Under the pieces are notes generated by a model. That model made no database searches. It was not told where the DNA came from and saw nothing but the letters and a program-made list of their open reading frames with translations. 64,000 bases of DNA, from the NCBI GenBank assembly GCA_012064415.1, contig SSNU01000172.1, positions 124,001-188,000 of the forward strand, given 5' to 3'. The stretch is from Gyrodactylus bullatarudis. Lineage: Eukaryota; Platyhelminthes; Monogenea; Gyrodactylidea; Gyrodactylidae. Shown piece after piece: positions 30,674 through 45,600 of this stretch. Position 1 is the first letter of the stretch. Every line of letters begins with the position of its first letter. The translations under genes were made by a program, and so were the position numbers.

Positions 30674-33600
30674 ATGTCTGATCATGAGACAAAGCATGAA
30701 GAATGGCGAGAATGTGCTGAATGGCTTAATAAATTTCATGTCCTTCCAGACGATCATGTTACTCTTAGTGATAATGGGAATGCTATTAATTTATTGCAAG
30801 CTCTTCAAGATGGAGTTATCCTTTGCAATCTTGCTGTCAATATCTCAGCAGGAGAAATTGATCTCAAATCTTATAAAAACTACAATTCCGATCCTCAAAA
30901 CTCCCAATTTCTGTGTTGTCATAATATAAAATTGTTTTTGGACTTGTGTGAAAATCATTTCAAAATTGACAAGTCACTTCTATTCAGTGTAAATGATTTG
31001 TATCAGGCAAACAATTTTGGTAAAGTTATATCCTTGCTATTGGAATTACGGAAGAGCAATTTAACTTCTCGTAGGAAAAACGTAAATAGCAATGCATTTG
31101 GAGGAAAGGACTCAAAAGATTCTTCCAACAGCAAAACGGAGTATAATTTTGAAGACACCATATACGATACAGTATTATACCAGGGGCATGTTAAAAAAGT
31201 TAGCCATTCAACTCCTCGAGATCATTGTGTCAAAGAGATAATCGACACAGAAAAAAATTATGTGGACTTGCTAAACATGTTATTGGAGAATTACAAGAAA
31301 CCTCTTTCAAATGTACTCTCCGATCAAGAACTTAGTGAAATTTTCAAGCATATTGATGTAAGTTTTAGCTTCATTGTATCCAAATCTCTTGTAACTATAA
31401 TGTATTTACATTTTTAGAAATTATCATTGATTCATAAGGAATTATATCGTAATTTGCTACTTGCCACTCAATCTGATTCTCCTCCGTTCACAGTCAGTCA
31501 AGTTTTCATAAGAATTCGTGATAGTCTTCTCATCTATGGGGAGTATTCCGGGCATCTGTTACGAGCAAAATCTCTAGTGCGTGACATTGTAAATAATGAT
31601 GAAGAAAAAAAGAAAAAAATTGATGTGAGTATTCTCAATAATATGGCTCCATTTTCCTTATTAACTCCCCCCTTTAATTATGAGAAATGAGACCTACTTA
31701 CAAATGAATTCAAAGATATATTTCTATATAGGTTGATTCTAGAAATTTTTTTTCATTGAAATTCATCCCTGTTACATTGTTAAAGTACGCTACAAGTTTT
31801 CCATATAAAATGTACTTGATGAATTTTATTGACAAATATTATTATTTGGAGATGTTTCTATATATCGATTGGCGAAGCCGAATTTTAACCGTTTTCCCGA
31901 AAATAATTGTCTAAAATCTCTATCTTTGAGTTTAAATAGATTCTTTTCCAATTCTACATGAATTCTAAATTTAAATTTTATTTCATTTTATTATTATTAT
32001 TGCATTTATTTCAAAATGCCCACAATTATAAAGTGAAGTTACAGTCATATAAATAATTGATTCGCTGATCTGTACATTTATTGAATGATTTCCAAAATTT
32101 CATCCCCAAGACTCTTGATGTAAAGCAATGCTTCAAATGCCAAGAATACACACTTGTATTTGTTTAGGTTACTGATGTAAAACAATTTGTAAAATTGATC
32201 TAAATCAATTTGTAACATTATCGACTAGTTATTGAATCAATTATTACTATATATTATTGTTTTCATTTAGAAGTAACAGAAAAAAATAACTATTTATCCA
32301 TGCCTATCATATGAAAAGTAAATGAACTTTATAAAGAATGTATCAGATTTGCCATTTTTATCTTCTTTCAGTTTCCTATTCAGTAATATTTAAATAAAAT
32401 AGTCTTGATACTCGAAGACATGCATCTGATAGACAAGGTCATTTTATGAATAAGAGATTCAAACTCACTATTCCTTTTCAGCTATGCCGTGAATCAGCTG
32501 ATGACAAGTGTAAATTTGAATTAGTTGAACTGCTAACTGTTCCCATGCAGAGAGTTCTCAAATATCATTTATTATTAGAGGTAAGTCTTACAAATTCATT
32601 CATAATTTGCATTTTCATACAAATTCATTCACGCTTTAGCTGAATTCTCATTATTTGGAATTATATAAAAAGGAGATATATTTAAAACCATATGCGCATT
32701 TCTTAAAGCAACATCAGTGGTATTGCTTTAAAAATGATTTAAGTTAAAAGCTTCATTCAAGTTAATTATTTACAAATAATGAAGGGAATGTAGTAAAAGA
32801 TGAATAAAATTAGAATAATATGTAAGCTGAAAAAACACCAAAACTCTTCAAGAAATAGCAACAGTGAAGAGAAAAGTGAAAAAGCTCACATAGGCAAGGG
32901 GAGTTGAAGATTATAGAAATAGTCTTTTTGAACACATAGATTGGGTTTGTATAGATTAACCCTCTCGGTCCCATGGCCAAAATCTAATGGTTTCTCAAAT
33001 TTTTTTCTTGTAATCCTACTAATTAGACCCTTGTGATCAAGGTTTGTTTCCATCATTTTTTTGACAGATGACTCCTTCATGCATTTTTTTGTTGAGGTCG
33101 TATACGTCCGATCGGGACTTAATAGGTTAGAAAAAATCCTAATCTACTTGTAAGCGAGAAAATGTTTAATATATAAGCATATCTTTATTATAATGAATAA
33201 ATAATTATTTATCATGAAACAATTGAAAAAAATTATTAGAAGAATTAATACACCAAAATTTTTTACAATATGCACAGAAATAATAACTTTTCTTCTTGCA
33301 AACAGGACATATTCTTCTATCTTTATCAAGTTCAACTTTGAGAGGTAAATGGTTAAAATCAGGCTCAATAATCCTATTCGAAAGATTGAGGATTTCTTCA
33401 GCCTTTTCTTTGTATGATTTGCGGGGAGGTCTAAAATTATTCTCAGGATCTGCCTCCAACCTTCTTTTTCTAGATTCAAGTCTGGCATCTTCGACTAATT
33501 CATTAGATAATAATTTAAGTTGAAATCACAAAAGGTCCATGGGTTTATTCTCGTCAGTATTTTTCTTATAGACAAGCCAAGAATAACTAATGCTGCCTCC

Positions 33601-36600
33601 AAGTGTACGACAATTTTGAATGGCATACATGCTAGATTGATAAACCATCAGGGAAATCATTTCAGCAGAAAAAAATTTATAAAAGTAATCCAGAATTGTT
33701 TTTTGTGACATTTTAAAGTTGGTCACTGAAGTGAAATCCAATTCATATTTTGGGTGATTTCTAATAACTCTCGTATCTATATTGGGAACCAAATAGGCTT
33801 CATCAAAGATGAGCAAACTTGAATCAGGATCATCGGATTCTGGTTAAGAATAAAAAATTTCTCTTTAACCCATACATCTATACTTTCATCCCCCGGGTTT
33901 TTGTACAAAATGGCATGTCTCTCTTGTTTGATATGCCTAGTTACCGCAGTGTCCTTATTCCATGATCTCTTGATCTTGTAGACAGCTTCCTAATTGTTTT
34001 ACCTATGTATGAAGCACCATAGTCACATTGGAATTTATAAATTAGTAGAGTCTTGTCTTCCGGCTTGAGTAAATCTTTATGAATTAAACTGAACAGTCTC
34101 TGTGTTTTAAATAAAATTTTCAATTGTATATTATCGAAATGTTGATTGATGAGATTGTTAAGTCTTCTTCTAATGTCATTACTAAAACCGTCGCCTTTGA
34201 AGTTTAGTCTCATGAAAACTTTTGTTTTCTCGATTTCATTTGTATTGACATCTTCATCCCTATTATCTCAAATATTGATGAATTTTTCTACAAATTTCTT
34301 AGGATAACCATCCATCAGACACAACTTTGAATTCTCAATTTCATTAGGCTATTCCTTGCTATTCTTCTTATCCTCGTCCCTAGACCAATTACTAACTTTA
34401 TGTGATATAGGACTGAAACTGGCATAATTAAGATATTTTCCATTGTCAGTCTTCTTCTTGAAAATATTTCTTAGGATTGATCCATCATCTTTTCTAGTCA
34501 GTTTAACATCTAAAAACTCAAAGTACCATTAGACTCCTTTTCAATAGTAAATTCAATATTTTGATGGAACGTGTTCATCTTTAAGAGAAAGTCATCTGTT
34601 GATACTTTAGGTTTCATCAAAATAAAAGTGTCATCAACATATCTGATGTAAACATCAGTGAAAGAATTGATAGTTTCTGACATTTTATCAAGTTCTAACT
34701 AACCTAGAAAGATATCTGCTAATACAGGATTGAGAGGTGAACCCAAGGCTATCCCATCTTTCTGCATAAAATCTTTGTCCTGAAAAGATAGAGGAACATC
34801 TGTACAACAAATCTTAATAAGATCTGCTATTTCCAGGTTTGAAAGCTCAAAACCCTCGTGTTCATCAATGAAAGATTTAATGATAGTCAAAGTTTCCTCT
34901 ATAGCGGTAATAGGAAATAAAGAACTTACATCTATTGAGATCATCTCATTGGCTATTTAGAAATGAGGGTCTGTGATTAAAAAATTCATGTTTCATAGAT
35001 TTAGTTCTGATTTATGAGTAAAAAGAATACATCGCAATATTCTATGCAAAATCAACAATTAAAATTTAAAGCTGATACAGCCTGACTAATAATTGTTAAT
35101 TTTTCTATTGTTTTACACAGAATATTTTCTCAATTACCAACATTGGTTTCTAACATTGAAAGGATAAATTTTGGGTCTCTCCTGTGAAAGAAAACCCAGA
35201 TTGTTTTATTTTTGTTCTTTATCTTTTTCGTACAATTGTAGTATCTATCCCATATAATAAAAATGTCTTCATTTCTTATCCTACAATAGCAACTATGCAA
35301 ATTAACAGACAATGAAAATCCTGAAAAGTCTAGTTTAATTGAAGCCCATTCAGCCATGAAAGATCTCGCAGATTTCACTAATGAAGTGAAACGTGATCTT
35401 GACATGATCAACTCAATTAACCGGATCCAAGAATGTCTGGAAGATCTTTACTTTGTGAGTGTCTGGGAATGATCTGAGACTTGTATAGAGAGAACTTTCA
35501 GTAGGGATAAATCTCTGAGAACAATTGAATTTTACAAAGAGTAATATTGATTTGTCATTAATTTCCTTTTAGCCTCCTAATAAAAGTCTCAAGAGTTACG
35601 GCCGACTTCAAATGGACGGAGAATTACGAGTTTCTGTCGACGGAGACAACAAAATTCGTTCAAGGTACCTCTTATATTTTGAAAAAATATTAAACTTCTA
35701 TTACAATGTTCATTTTAATCATTTAAATTTCAGATATGTCTTCCTCTTTGATCGAATGTTTTTAATTTGCAAACAAAAGGTGAGTCTTTCAATCCAAATG
35801 AGTTTTTAGTCATTTCATCTACATAGCCTTTTTTAATTCTCATTTGATCATTAGACTATGAGTTTTTTACTTTTATTTTACTCATGAAAATTGACACGCA
35901 GTTTCATTGAGAATCGATCAAATTCAACCCCTCTAGTCCCATTATCATAAGAGTGATACAATTCACTTTCTCAAGAGAGTTGAAAGATGCCTACCTCATT
36001 AGAAAGCAAATTTCTTAAACTACAAGAATATATATAACTCATCAAGATTCTAACCAAATTTATTCAAAGGAGAGTAATCAAATATTGAAAAAATGTTTAA
36101 AACGTTTTCATGAGAACCTTTTTGTTGAGGTTGAAGGAAAAATTTTCAATCAGTAATAAAGTATTGGATAATGCAGCACCTATACTCACAAAGATTAGCT
36201 TGTATAATTATTACGTTCTAGATACATTCAGCGACATGGGCTAATCTATCCCAAATACGACGAACTTTGTCTAACGAAAAAACTTCTGGGATATATTGCC
36301 TAGGTACCTAGAACGAAATAATTCTATAGTTAAAGAAATTAAGTGTTTTTATGGAAACTTAACATTATTTATCTTGCTTCCATGTGAAGAGAAGTTTTCG
36401 TAAAGTGAGAAAAATATTGAAATCTTGATAAAACTATTATTATTCTCTTATCAAACTATCGAATGTGTAAATTTTGGAACCAACACTGATTATTTAATTG
36501 TCAATAGTAATTTTCATTTCATTTCTCAATCAATGTGAGCTGATCGATTCTCAAGTTTAAACTTGACCTGATTAGTGCATGAAAATGTTCATCTCTTAAA

Positions 36601-39600
36601 AAAAGAGATAACTTTTATAATTCCCCCCTTTCTTAACGCAGGGTCCAAATTATACCTTTATGAAGGCCTACTTTGTTACATCTTTTCCGTTGGAACGAAT
36701 TGACAGTCCCGTTAAGAAAAATAACAAGGTTAGTTTATGCTTATAAACCATTACTTAATACATACTTGAAGTTAGCATTGTAAAATTGGAGCTTCAAAAA
36801 TAATTTTTCGACTTTTAGGTATCTTAACCCTTAACGTCCCACTATGCCTTTAAAGACACATACCACATAAACAAATCATTATTATACATCTAAGCCTAAG
36901 AAAATACTTCATTTACCATTCTATAGAAAATTTGTTAATCTCCTGGAATACGCAAAAATCTCAGATCTATCATTCGTCAAACACGTGCTATGCTAATTCA
37001 GAGTAAATTTTTTTTCAAAAATATTATTTTTGTTCAAAACGTTTTTTTGAAAATCTATTTCCCAATTTTCTGGGACTTTAAGGATTAATACACAATCATG
37101 GATAAATTGGAATTCCTAATTTTTTAAAAATTTTCTTCTTTTTGCTATGATATCTAAAGGGTTGAAATATAAAATCGAGTTGATTTAAAAATCATTATCT
37201 CTCAGGTTCTTTTGATTTTTTCTAAATTTAAAATCACTTATTTTCGAAAAACACAACAGCAATATATCATTCTTATAGCTCAACTTGAAAGTAATACATT
37301 TTAAGACCTTATAACTTTGATCCTGATGTCGTAATTGAGATAATTTATAGTGCTTTATAAGGCTTTTAGAACAGAGGCGATAGCTGGTAGGCTAATAAAT
37401 AGACATTTAAATAACATTTGAGGCTCTACAATACTAATAAAATATTTTTGGAAGGTAATTCAGTATAGGAATTATTCTACTCCCTTTCAGGATAAACCAT
37501 GAGTGTTATTAATTTTCAATGCATTAGCGAAATATATATAATTTCATAAACATGTGCAATTATTACTACATTCACCTGCAATATAGTAATCTTTTCCGAA
37601 ATTCAACTAAAACAATCATACTTCTATTTTTAGAATTTTCCCATTTGAAAAAAATTTCTTTGTTACCTTCAATTTTCATATTCAATTATATTTCCAACAT
37701 GTAAATTTATTTGAAATGTATGCCCGTCCTGTTGGATGTAATTCTTCTTCTATTTTTTTTGTTGTTGTCTGAAACTGTAGAAATATTCTTTCCTTAGAGG
37801 ATTTGGAAGAGGGGTTCAACAGAGCGCATTATCTTTTCTTGAGATTGGGGTCTACAGTAGTAACTGTCCGCTACATCTAGCTGAAAAAGAATCATTTAGC
37901 AAATTAGCAATTTTATTGAGCTTACCTTTTTTGGTAAAACATATTTTTTCTTTAATACCCATAGTGTTTGAGTCTTTAGCTTGGAAAGTTCTGGATTTAT
38001 GAACTTACAGCCTTGTCTAATATATAAGCCCTTATTGCACATGAATCACTTGGGTTTGCTTGGAATTGATTACAAGTTGACTAATCAATTAAATTAGCAG
38101 AGCCTCAAAAAATAATATCTACATAATTTTTTTGAAAGATAATAAAACAAGTTTTTTTTAATTTTGCAAATTTGAAAACCTTACCTTAATAATTTTGGCT
38201 TTCAGAAAAAAGGCAATGGCTGGTTAGGTTAAGCATTTGAATACTTTTTGAGGCTATTTTGAATATCAATCATTCCTTGTATTGTTTAATTATAATAATA
38301 ATTATTATTACTGACTGTTTATAGTTGAATTATTTATGTATTCTAAATTGCATCTTTAGTGACAAAATCTCGATAAAAAAATAAGCGACCTACTATTTCC
38401 AATGCTCAGAAAATCACAGAGACTTACCTACCTATTTTGGAAACATTCGTCATTTTTGAGACTTGGGTTAAATATACATGTACAATCCATTAACATTGTC
38501 ACGCTATTCTTGCAAATTAGTCAAATTGGATTTTGTGTTAACTAAAAGCTAAACTAACAAAATAACATTACATATTTATGTCTAAATATATATCTTTGAA
38601 AGATCATAAATAATCGTGAATATCTGATCAAGTTCTGAATTTCTTTGTTTCATTTAGTACAGTATTTTTTATAACTCGTTTATTTTTTATTCACGTAATT
38701 TACATGACTAACAAAAATGCATCAAGTTAGGTTGTGCGAAAACCGATTTTATTAAAAAAAATCTTGGGAAAGATCAATTGGATATCAGTGAAAATAGTTT
38801 CCTGATGAATAAAGACATGTCTCCTAAAGAATTTGTAGTTTTCTAACCCCATAAGCAAAGAATTCATTTTTATCATTCTACATTTTTATTATTTTGAGAT
38901 ATAACTTAAAAATGATAATTCAACATCTTTATGGCTTAAAAACCTATTTGTACGCTTTGGTTTGATGAAACTGTGGCATAATACAGTTGAATAGTTGGTA
39001 GGATAAACCTTAGATTCTTGTTGAAATAGAAAAATTCAAAATAGAGTTTCCATTGGACCCAATCTTCTTTTTCATCATCTTCTCCCATGATCAAATTGAT
39101 CGATTCGTTGGAATTAATAAATTTGGATATATTGAAAAATTCTCCATACCTCCATAGGGTTATATTTTTAAAATTTTTCATCTACAATTTTCTCTTTCTA
39201 TGCGAATCTTTTTGAAATAGATAGAAAAATCTATTGTTTTAACTCGTGAGACATTTGATGCTAGAGGGGAAAAATAGACATTTGAGTTTCTAGTTTATTT
39301 CAGACAGTTTATGTTAATATTGATTTCGTTGATCAGAGAAGAGATGTATTCGGCTAAATGGAAAAATAACTTTTGACATTCCCCTCTCTAATGAGAAAGA
39401 GAAATAATTGATTTCTCAAGTTTATTTGTTTTTCAAATACAATACCTTTTTTATGAATGTCGATCCACTCAGATTCCGTTTGGAACATTGAAATGATTAA
39501 TGATATTAATCTATTTTTAAGCAATGGACTTATGGCTTTCGATTATTCCTCCACACTGAAAAGGATAAAAATCATGTCAATTTCTATGCCAAGTCAGAGG

Positions 39601-42600
39601 AAGTACGCTCGAGTTGGTATGATGCAATTGAAATTGCAAAGTGAGTCTTCCCTTGAGGTGCATTCAAATTTCCCTGTTATCTCATCTCTATCGACGAAAA
39701 AAATTATTTTAAAAATTCTATAAGAATTCAATCTGCTCAGTTGGGAACCTCTTTTGAATTAAGTTGTAAAAACTGAATATATAATTGTGAAAAATCTGCC
39801 AACTTTTTCTGATTTGAATTGTAAAATTTTCATTGAGGTTTAATGATCCCAATTTGATCTACTCTTATCTAGGCTAATCTGAATACAAGATTCGGAATCA
39901 GTTTCCCTTCAACCTCGATCATCATAAATAATGCACTCTTTATGCTTGACCTTTTTCTGTCAAATCCATAAAATACCATCCTAAAGTAAAGGAATACATT
40001 TCCTTCCTATCCTTCTCCCTTTAGTTTGTACGAATTTCCATCTTGTTTAGTGGAAATATTTCAAATTTGTTTGATGAAAATAATTTTGATGCACTTTTTC
40101 TGTTCTTAATAAATGATAAATGCTTCCAATAAACATAAATGATTTGTTAATTTTGAATCAAGAACAAATTAACTTCAATCAAGCGAAAAATATTCTCTCG
40201 ATACTCAACAATGTTTAATAAACTTTATATTCTTCTTGATCTCTCTTAGGGATAATGTCTGTCCACCCGGAGCAAGGGAAAAGAACTACTTTTTTGAATT
40301 CTTCGACTTTCCTGAGTACGCCTACTGTTCAATCTGCAAAAAGATACTAAAAGGCTGTTTCTTTCAAGGCTATCGATGTAAACGTAAGTCCTTATTTTCA
40401 AAAATAATTCCCAATATTCAGTAAATTAAGAAATAAACTTATTCAACAACTTGGCTAATCATTAGTGATATTTCATTAGCAAACTTTCTCCTAGCTATAA
40501 TTCTTTAGAACCTTTTAAGGCGATTCTATTGATATAAAATAGGTTGTAGGTTCTGAGAAAGTATGATTTTCCTATCTAAATGTATTGAAAGTCAAAAACC
40601 AATTATTTTTCGAATTTTTAAAATTGCCTCGTTGAAAGTTATTTATTTGTTCAAGCCAATTATAAAGTTTCAATTGGAACTTTTGGAAAATATACATACT
40701 ACTAATAAGTAGTGTGTTTCATTTTTAAAAGAAAATGCCTTTTTTTTCAAAACTTTATTGTATTGACATCATCCCTGGGAAAAGTTTAAACTTAAGAGAA
40801 ATTTCGCACCTAGAATCCAGAAATATTGAAGCATCATTATTTATGTAAGCATGTGAGAATTTTCGAAAAATTGTTTCTAAAATGTTATCCCTACTAATCA
40901 TTTTTAATATTACTAATTATTATTAAAATTATTTCAAATCAACTTGGAAGAAATCTTTCCTGATTAAAACTAATAAATGAAGAATCTTCTTTTTTTCTCA
41001 TTTCTATTCAAATGATATAAACATAAAATGCCTTCTAGGCAAAAGAATAATTACTACTTTCAGCTATAGATATTTCAAAGTAAATAAGTTGAATGTGAAT
41101 CGCGTCTCCCTCCAAATAAGAAAGAATAATAAATTTTATCATTTTGTCTAGTTTCTGGCTTAATTGCCCATAAACAATGTCTATCCCAGAATAATCTGAA
41201 GCCATTCCAAATTTTGACTACGCATCAGCAGGCGCAATTGACACCGCAACTCCATAGCCAGCAGTTGTCTACAAATCTGACTACTCAGCAAATTCTCCGT
41301 CCCACTCCTTCCACGACTACAAACAATGTAAATAATAGTCTTCCAGTTATCACCAATAACAATTCCCTCTTGCCAAATGGAATTTTTGATGGAAATATTT
41401 GTCCTTCTAATATAGCTGTCTCCTCCAATGCTATGGCTAGTCAAATTAACTCGTCTGGCTATAACTCTGCCCAGCTATCAAGGAACATTTCTAGTGTTAG
41501 TTCAAATGCTGCAGAAACATTCTGTGAGTAAACACCAGATGTTATTTTATCTCATTATTGTCAGCTACATGAAATACTCTGATTTTTATTTAGTCATCTC
41601 TTCCCTGTCTCTTTAATGTCAATTTTCATAATATTTAGTTAGTCTTTTTCTTATCTCTTTATAAATATCCTAACTATAACTTGTAGGCTGAGAAGTCAAT
41701 CTTACTTCTGAGTAGTCTGCTTACTAAAATGTATTACTTAATTAGTTTTTCACTTTTATTTCTCATTCAGACTATTCTATGAAACAGAGAATGTTGCACA
41801 TTTTTCAGACCTGTAAGCTTTTCTGATTACTACAAAATATACTGCATTAGTTACCTGTAGAAAATTGATTCCTTTTATAGATTCGACTTAATTTTATTTT
41901 CGTTTAGTCGAATGAAAGATTATTATAATTATATCAGGGGATATTTTGATGATCTCAAGTCATTCAAATTTAAATTCATCATTCTCATCCTTCTCTACTT
42001 CTATCGCAAAAACAACTGTTTGTAAATACCTTCTGGATAACAGTTCCTCGCTATCTTTCCCTTTATAGCTCATCAATCAAGGAAGTATTTCCTGCAAATC
42101 TATTGGAGAATTTCCATACATGGGATGATTTACTAACGCTAATTGATTAGTTTGAAGAATGTTTCTTTTAGTTTAATTATACTGTAGAGAACTGTTCAAA
42201 TCCTTAATGTATTTTACCTTTTATATTCAATCTTTTTCATGATTGATAGATGTGTATGAAAATTCCTGGTAAAATTTTCGTTATGGCTCAGTGGATACAG
42301 TGCCTAAATCGTTCTCACGAATTTTTTGAAGAAATTTCTACCCTTTTTGTCAGATAAATATGAAAATAGATTATTCCATTGATAAAACAATCTGTATCTG
42401 CTTATTACTAAAACCAATATGAGAAATGTAATATTGAAAGAATCAACTTGTGCTCTTTTATCCAGTATTCTCTATTCTTAATTTAGTTTATTTGAACTTT
42501 TCCATCCATTTGAACAGAAATAAAACATACAGTTTCCTTTCCTTAATTTTGAATTTCGTATTGAATGGATATTATTTTTCATTATTCGGGTGTGAGAGAG

Positions 42601-45600
42601 AGAAGCCAGGTAAAACTGACCAGAATTGAGATACTCTTGTCCATTTTTTTCATTATTAGTCATGGCAACTTTAGAATTAAAAATCTATGCATCAGCTACA
42701 TTTTAGAATACACTCATCTAGTTTTTGTTTGTTTGTTTTCAACACTAAAAATCATTTAAAAATTAACAGAAAAATACCTATGTTTCCTCTTTTACAAAGA
42801 AAACACTCATTTTACCCATTATTATTTACAGTATATATATTGTTATAATCTCTAGTGGAAATATGGTCCCCACCCCTTACACATAAATCCACATGATACA
42901 AAATGTTTAATTAGCTGAATTTGTTTACCAATCGACCTTCTTTGATCTATTCATATTTTCACTAACAAAATGAAAGGATTCTCTCATCAATTCTGAATTT
43001 TATTAGCCACCACCAAAATAACTCATGTCTACTGGAAGAATTATCACGATTTACATATCACTATGCAGTTACTGCTTGTTTGTTGGGTATTAATTAATTT
43101 AACCCAAGACTGTTTCTAAATCAATTCCAATCATGCTTCAATAATTTCAAGTTTGATTTCCAACATGTAAGATTAGGATACCTGAAATATCTGTCACTTG
43201 CGCCATATTTTTACAATTCAATCTATAGTAATTAGATTTTGAAAAAAGTAATCGAACCGAATATGAAAAATTATGTATTCAAAATTTTTTTCTGATTGAG
43301 AAAATTTTAGTCTCCTAACGCATTGGTAGTGTGAGCTAAAACTCTATTTTCGACCTGATAGAATTAAAGAAAGTTCTGTAGCAGGTGATAATCTGATGAA
43401 TCGATGATTAGTCAGATAAAAATTCGGAATATTTGACACGAAAAAATATCCGTAATCAACAATTGTTCCGTTTTTTTCAATCTTGTGAGCCTTCTTTACT
43501 TACTGCCATATCTCACATTATTTGTCTCAACTTTGAGCGGACACAGAAGAGAGACATAGTTTTGTGGCATTTTTATAGAGGTATTATCGATTGCTAAAAG
43601 AATAATATAGTTTGAAGCCTGGCCATCCTAAAGGTAGTCTTGGAAATTATCATCTAAAGAAAATGTGATATTGTACACACCCTCTTGATATTTGAAAGAA
43701 ATACACAAAATATCCTCCGATATGTCTTAGATATTAATTTCAACTCTGACCTTTTCTAATGCATCCAATGAAATTGAAGACTGAAACAATCTCCCTTGAT
43801 TATCTCAGATTGTTAGTTTATTCATCTGACTGTTTCATGTCAAATTAAATCCTACACCTTTCCCAAATCTACCAAATGAATGAGACAAAAATGAATTATT
43901 ATGCACCCAAAATATCTATATATTCGTTTACCATATTTCCCCATAAATAATTATTTATAATGAATATCTGGCTTATATCTGTGATGATTTATTCAATTAC
44001 CAGTCATATCATGTCTGATGCATTTTTGCATTCCATCCGTTAAAATTATCCCCCACATATGGATTATAAACGTTAATTCATTCTGTTCATTTGATGTAAA
44101 TCAACCCATTAAATCTTTCCTATTTGAGTCATTATTTCATATTGAATACCTTAACATTGAGAGCTTAAAAATTTCACTCCCCCCCATAAAATAGGAAATT
44201 TGATTTTTAATCTCTCCGTTTTTCTTTGTGATTTTTTTATTCTCCGTTATTTCATAGTTAATTTCCTTTTAATTGCTTCTAATCTCTGGGAGAAAAATTA
44301 TTACTACAGTATTTCCTGTAAATATTCCTTTCACCAAATTATATTACCTTTCTACCTACCTAAAATCCTATTGGATTGTGGAGTAAATTTTATGAATTCG
44401 GTGTAAAGTTATGGAAAATAAATTATTTTTATGATCCTTATTCCTCACCACATTGATATTTCTATCAGTTTGTTTTCACGTTGAATAATCAACGATTCCT
44501 CACTCGTGAAATTAACCCTAATCAAGATTGACCGAAAATGAGATTGCACCTGAACTTATCACTTAGATTTTAGATTCGTGTCCATAAAAAATCTTTTATT
44601 TTATTAACTAAAACTAGTATTGTATTTTTAGAATTCCCTCCTAATTCTTTAAATAATTAATTGTACTTTAGTGAACAATGTCGAAGAGTCTGATGTAGTC
44701 AATAAAACACAAAACTCAAACTTTAACATGCGCCGAAGATCTTCAGTTAATGAAAGCTGCATCAGCGCCACTCCACCTGGTTCAATATCGAGTGGTAATC
44801 GGACAAAGCAAATGGCCACACCCAATCAAAGCCCCCTGCATAGTAATCATGGTTCATTTTGTGGATCATTAGCACTGGTTCTCAAACCTTACACTTGCAG
44901 TACAAATCCAAAGGATTACACCTTAGTCTTGGGAGAGAGCGTTATTGTCCTTCAAAATAAGCAACATCAAACCCTTGTGAGTAAAAATAATAGATTTGGC
45001 ATAGATTATCTATAGCGTTGTTCGCTTGACTATGTTGTCTTTTGGCTTGTATTGGTATATTTGTAAAAGGGTGCAGTATTTCTAAAAAATTTAGGATTAT
45101 AATAGAATTATTTGAGATTACCCTGATAAAAACAGGACTAACACAATAATATGAATACATGTCTTTTAGTTTAGAATAAAATATACTTTTTCTCCTTAGA
45201 TACAAAAGGATAATCGTCTAGAATTCTGGGTCCCATCAGCAATTCTGGAAATTATGGTGAGTTTCGTTAGAATTAGTCCCACATTTCATAATTTCTATTC
45301 ATCATATCAGGCAGATACACAATCCCAGCAACACTCTTTTGATTTAAGTATGCCGAATAATAATAATGCCAACAGTGAAAGCATATTCAAGCTATCTAGT
45401 CATCACCCGTTTCATAGTCAACTTGGCAATAATAACAATTTTTCCCTTGATTGTTCGGATAACTCTTTCGGGTCTCCATCATTCAGCCATCATTTAATGT
45501 CAAATGCTAACCGTCGACATACTACAGACCTAAGACATAATCCCGACTTTGCCTCCTTCAACCGGTGCACCTCTCTAAATCAATCAGTTATAAATTCACC

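Noticed and set aside
33544..33708. Plus-strand frames across the piggyBac remnant
   Set aside because: They are shadows of the minus-strand transposase fragments.
38936..39181. 81-codon minus-strand frame in Vav intron 7
   Set aside because: A vague likeness to a transposase C-terminus was not enough; no motif is certain.
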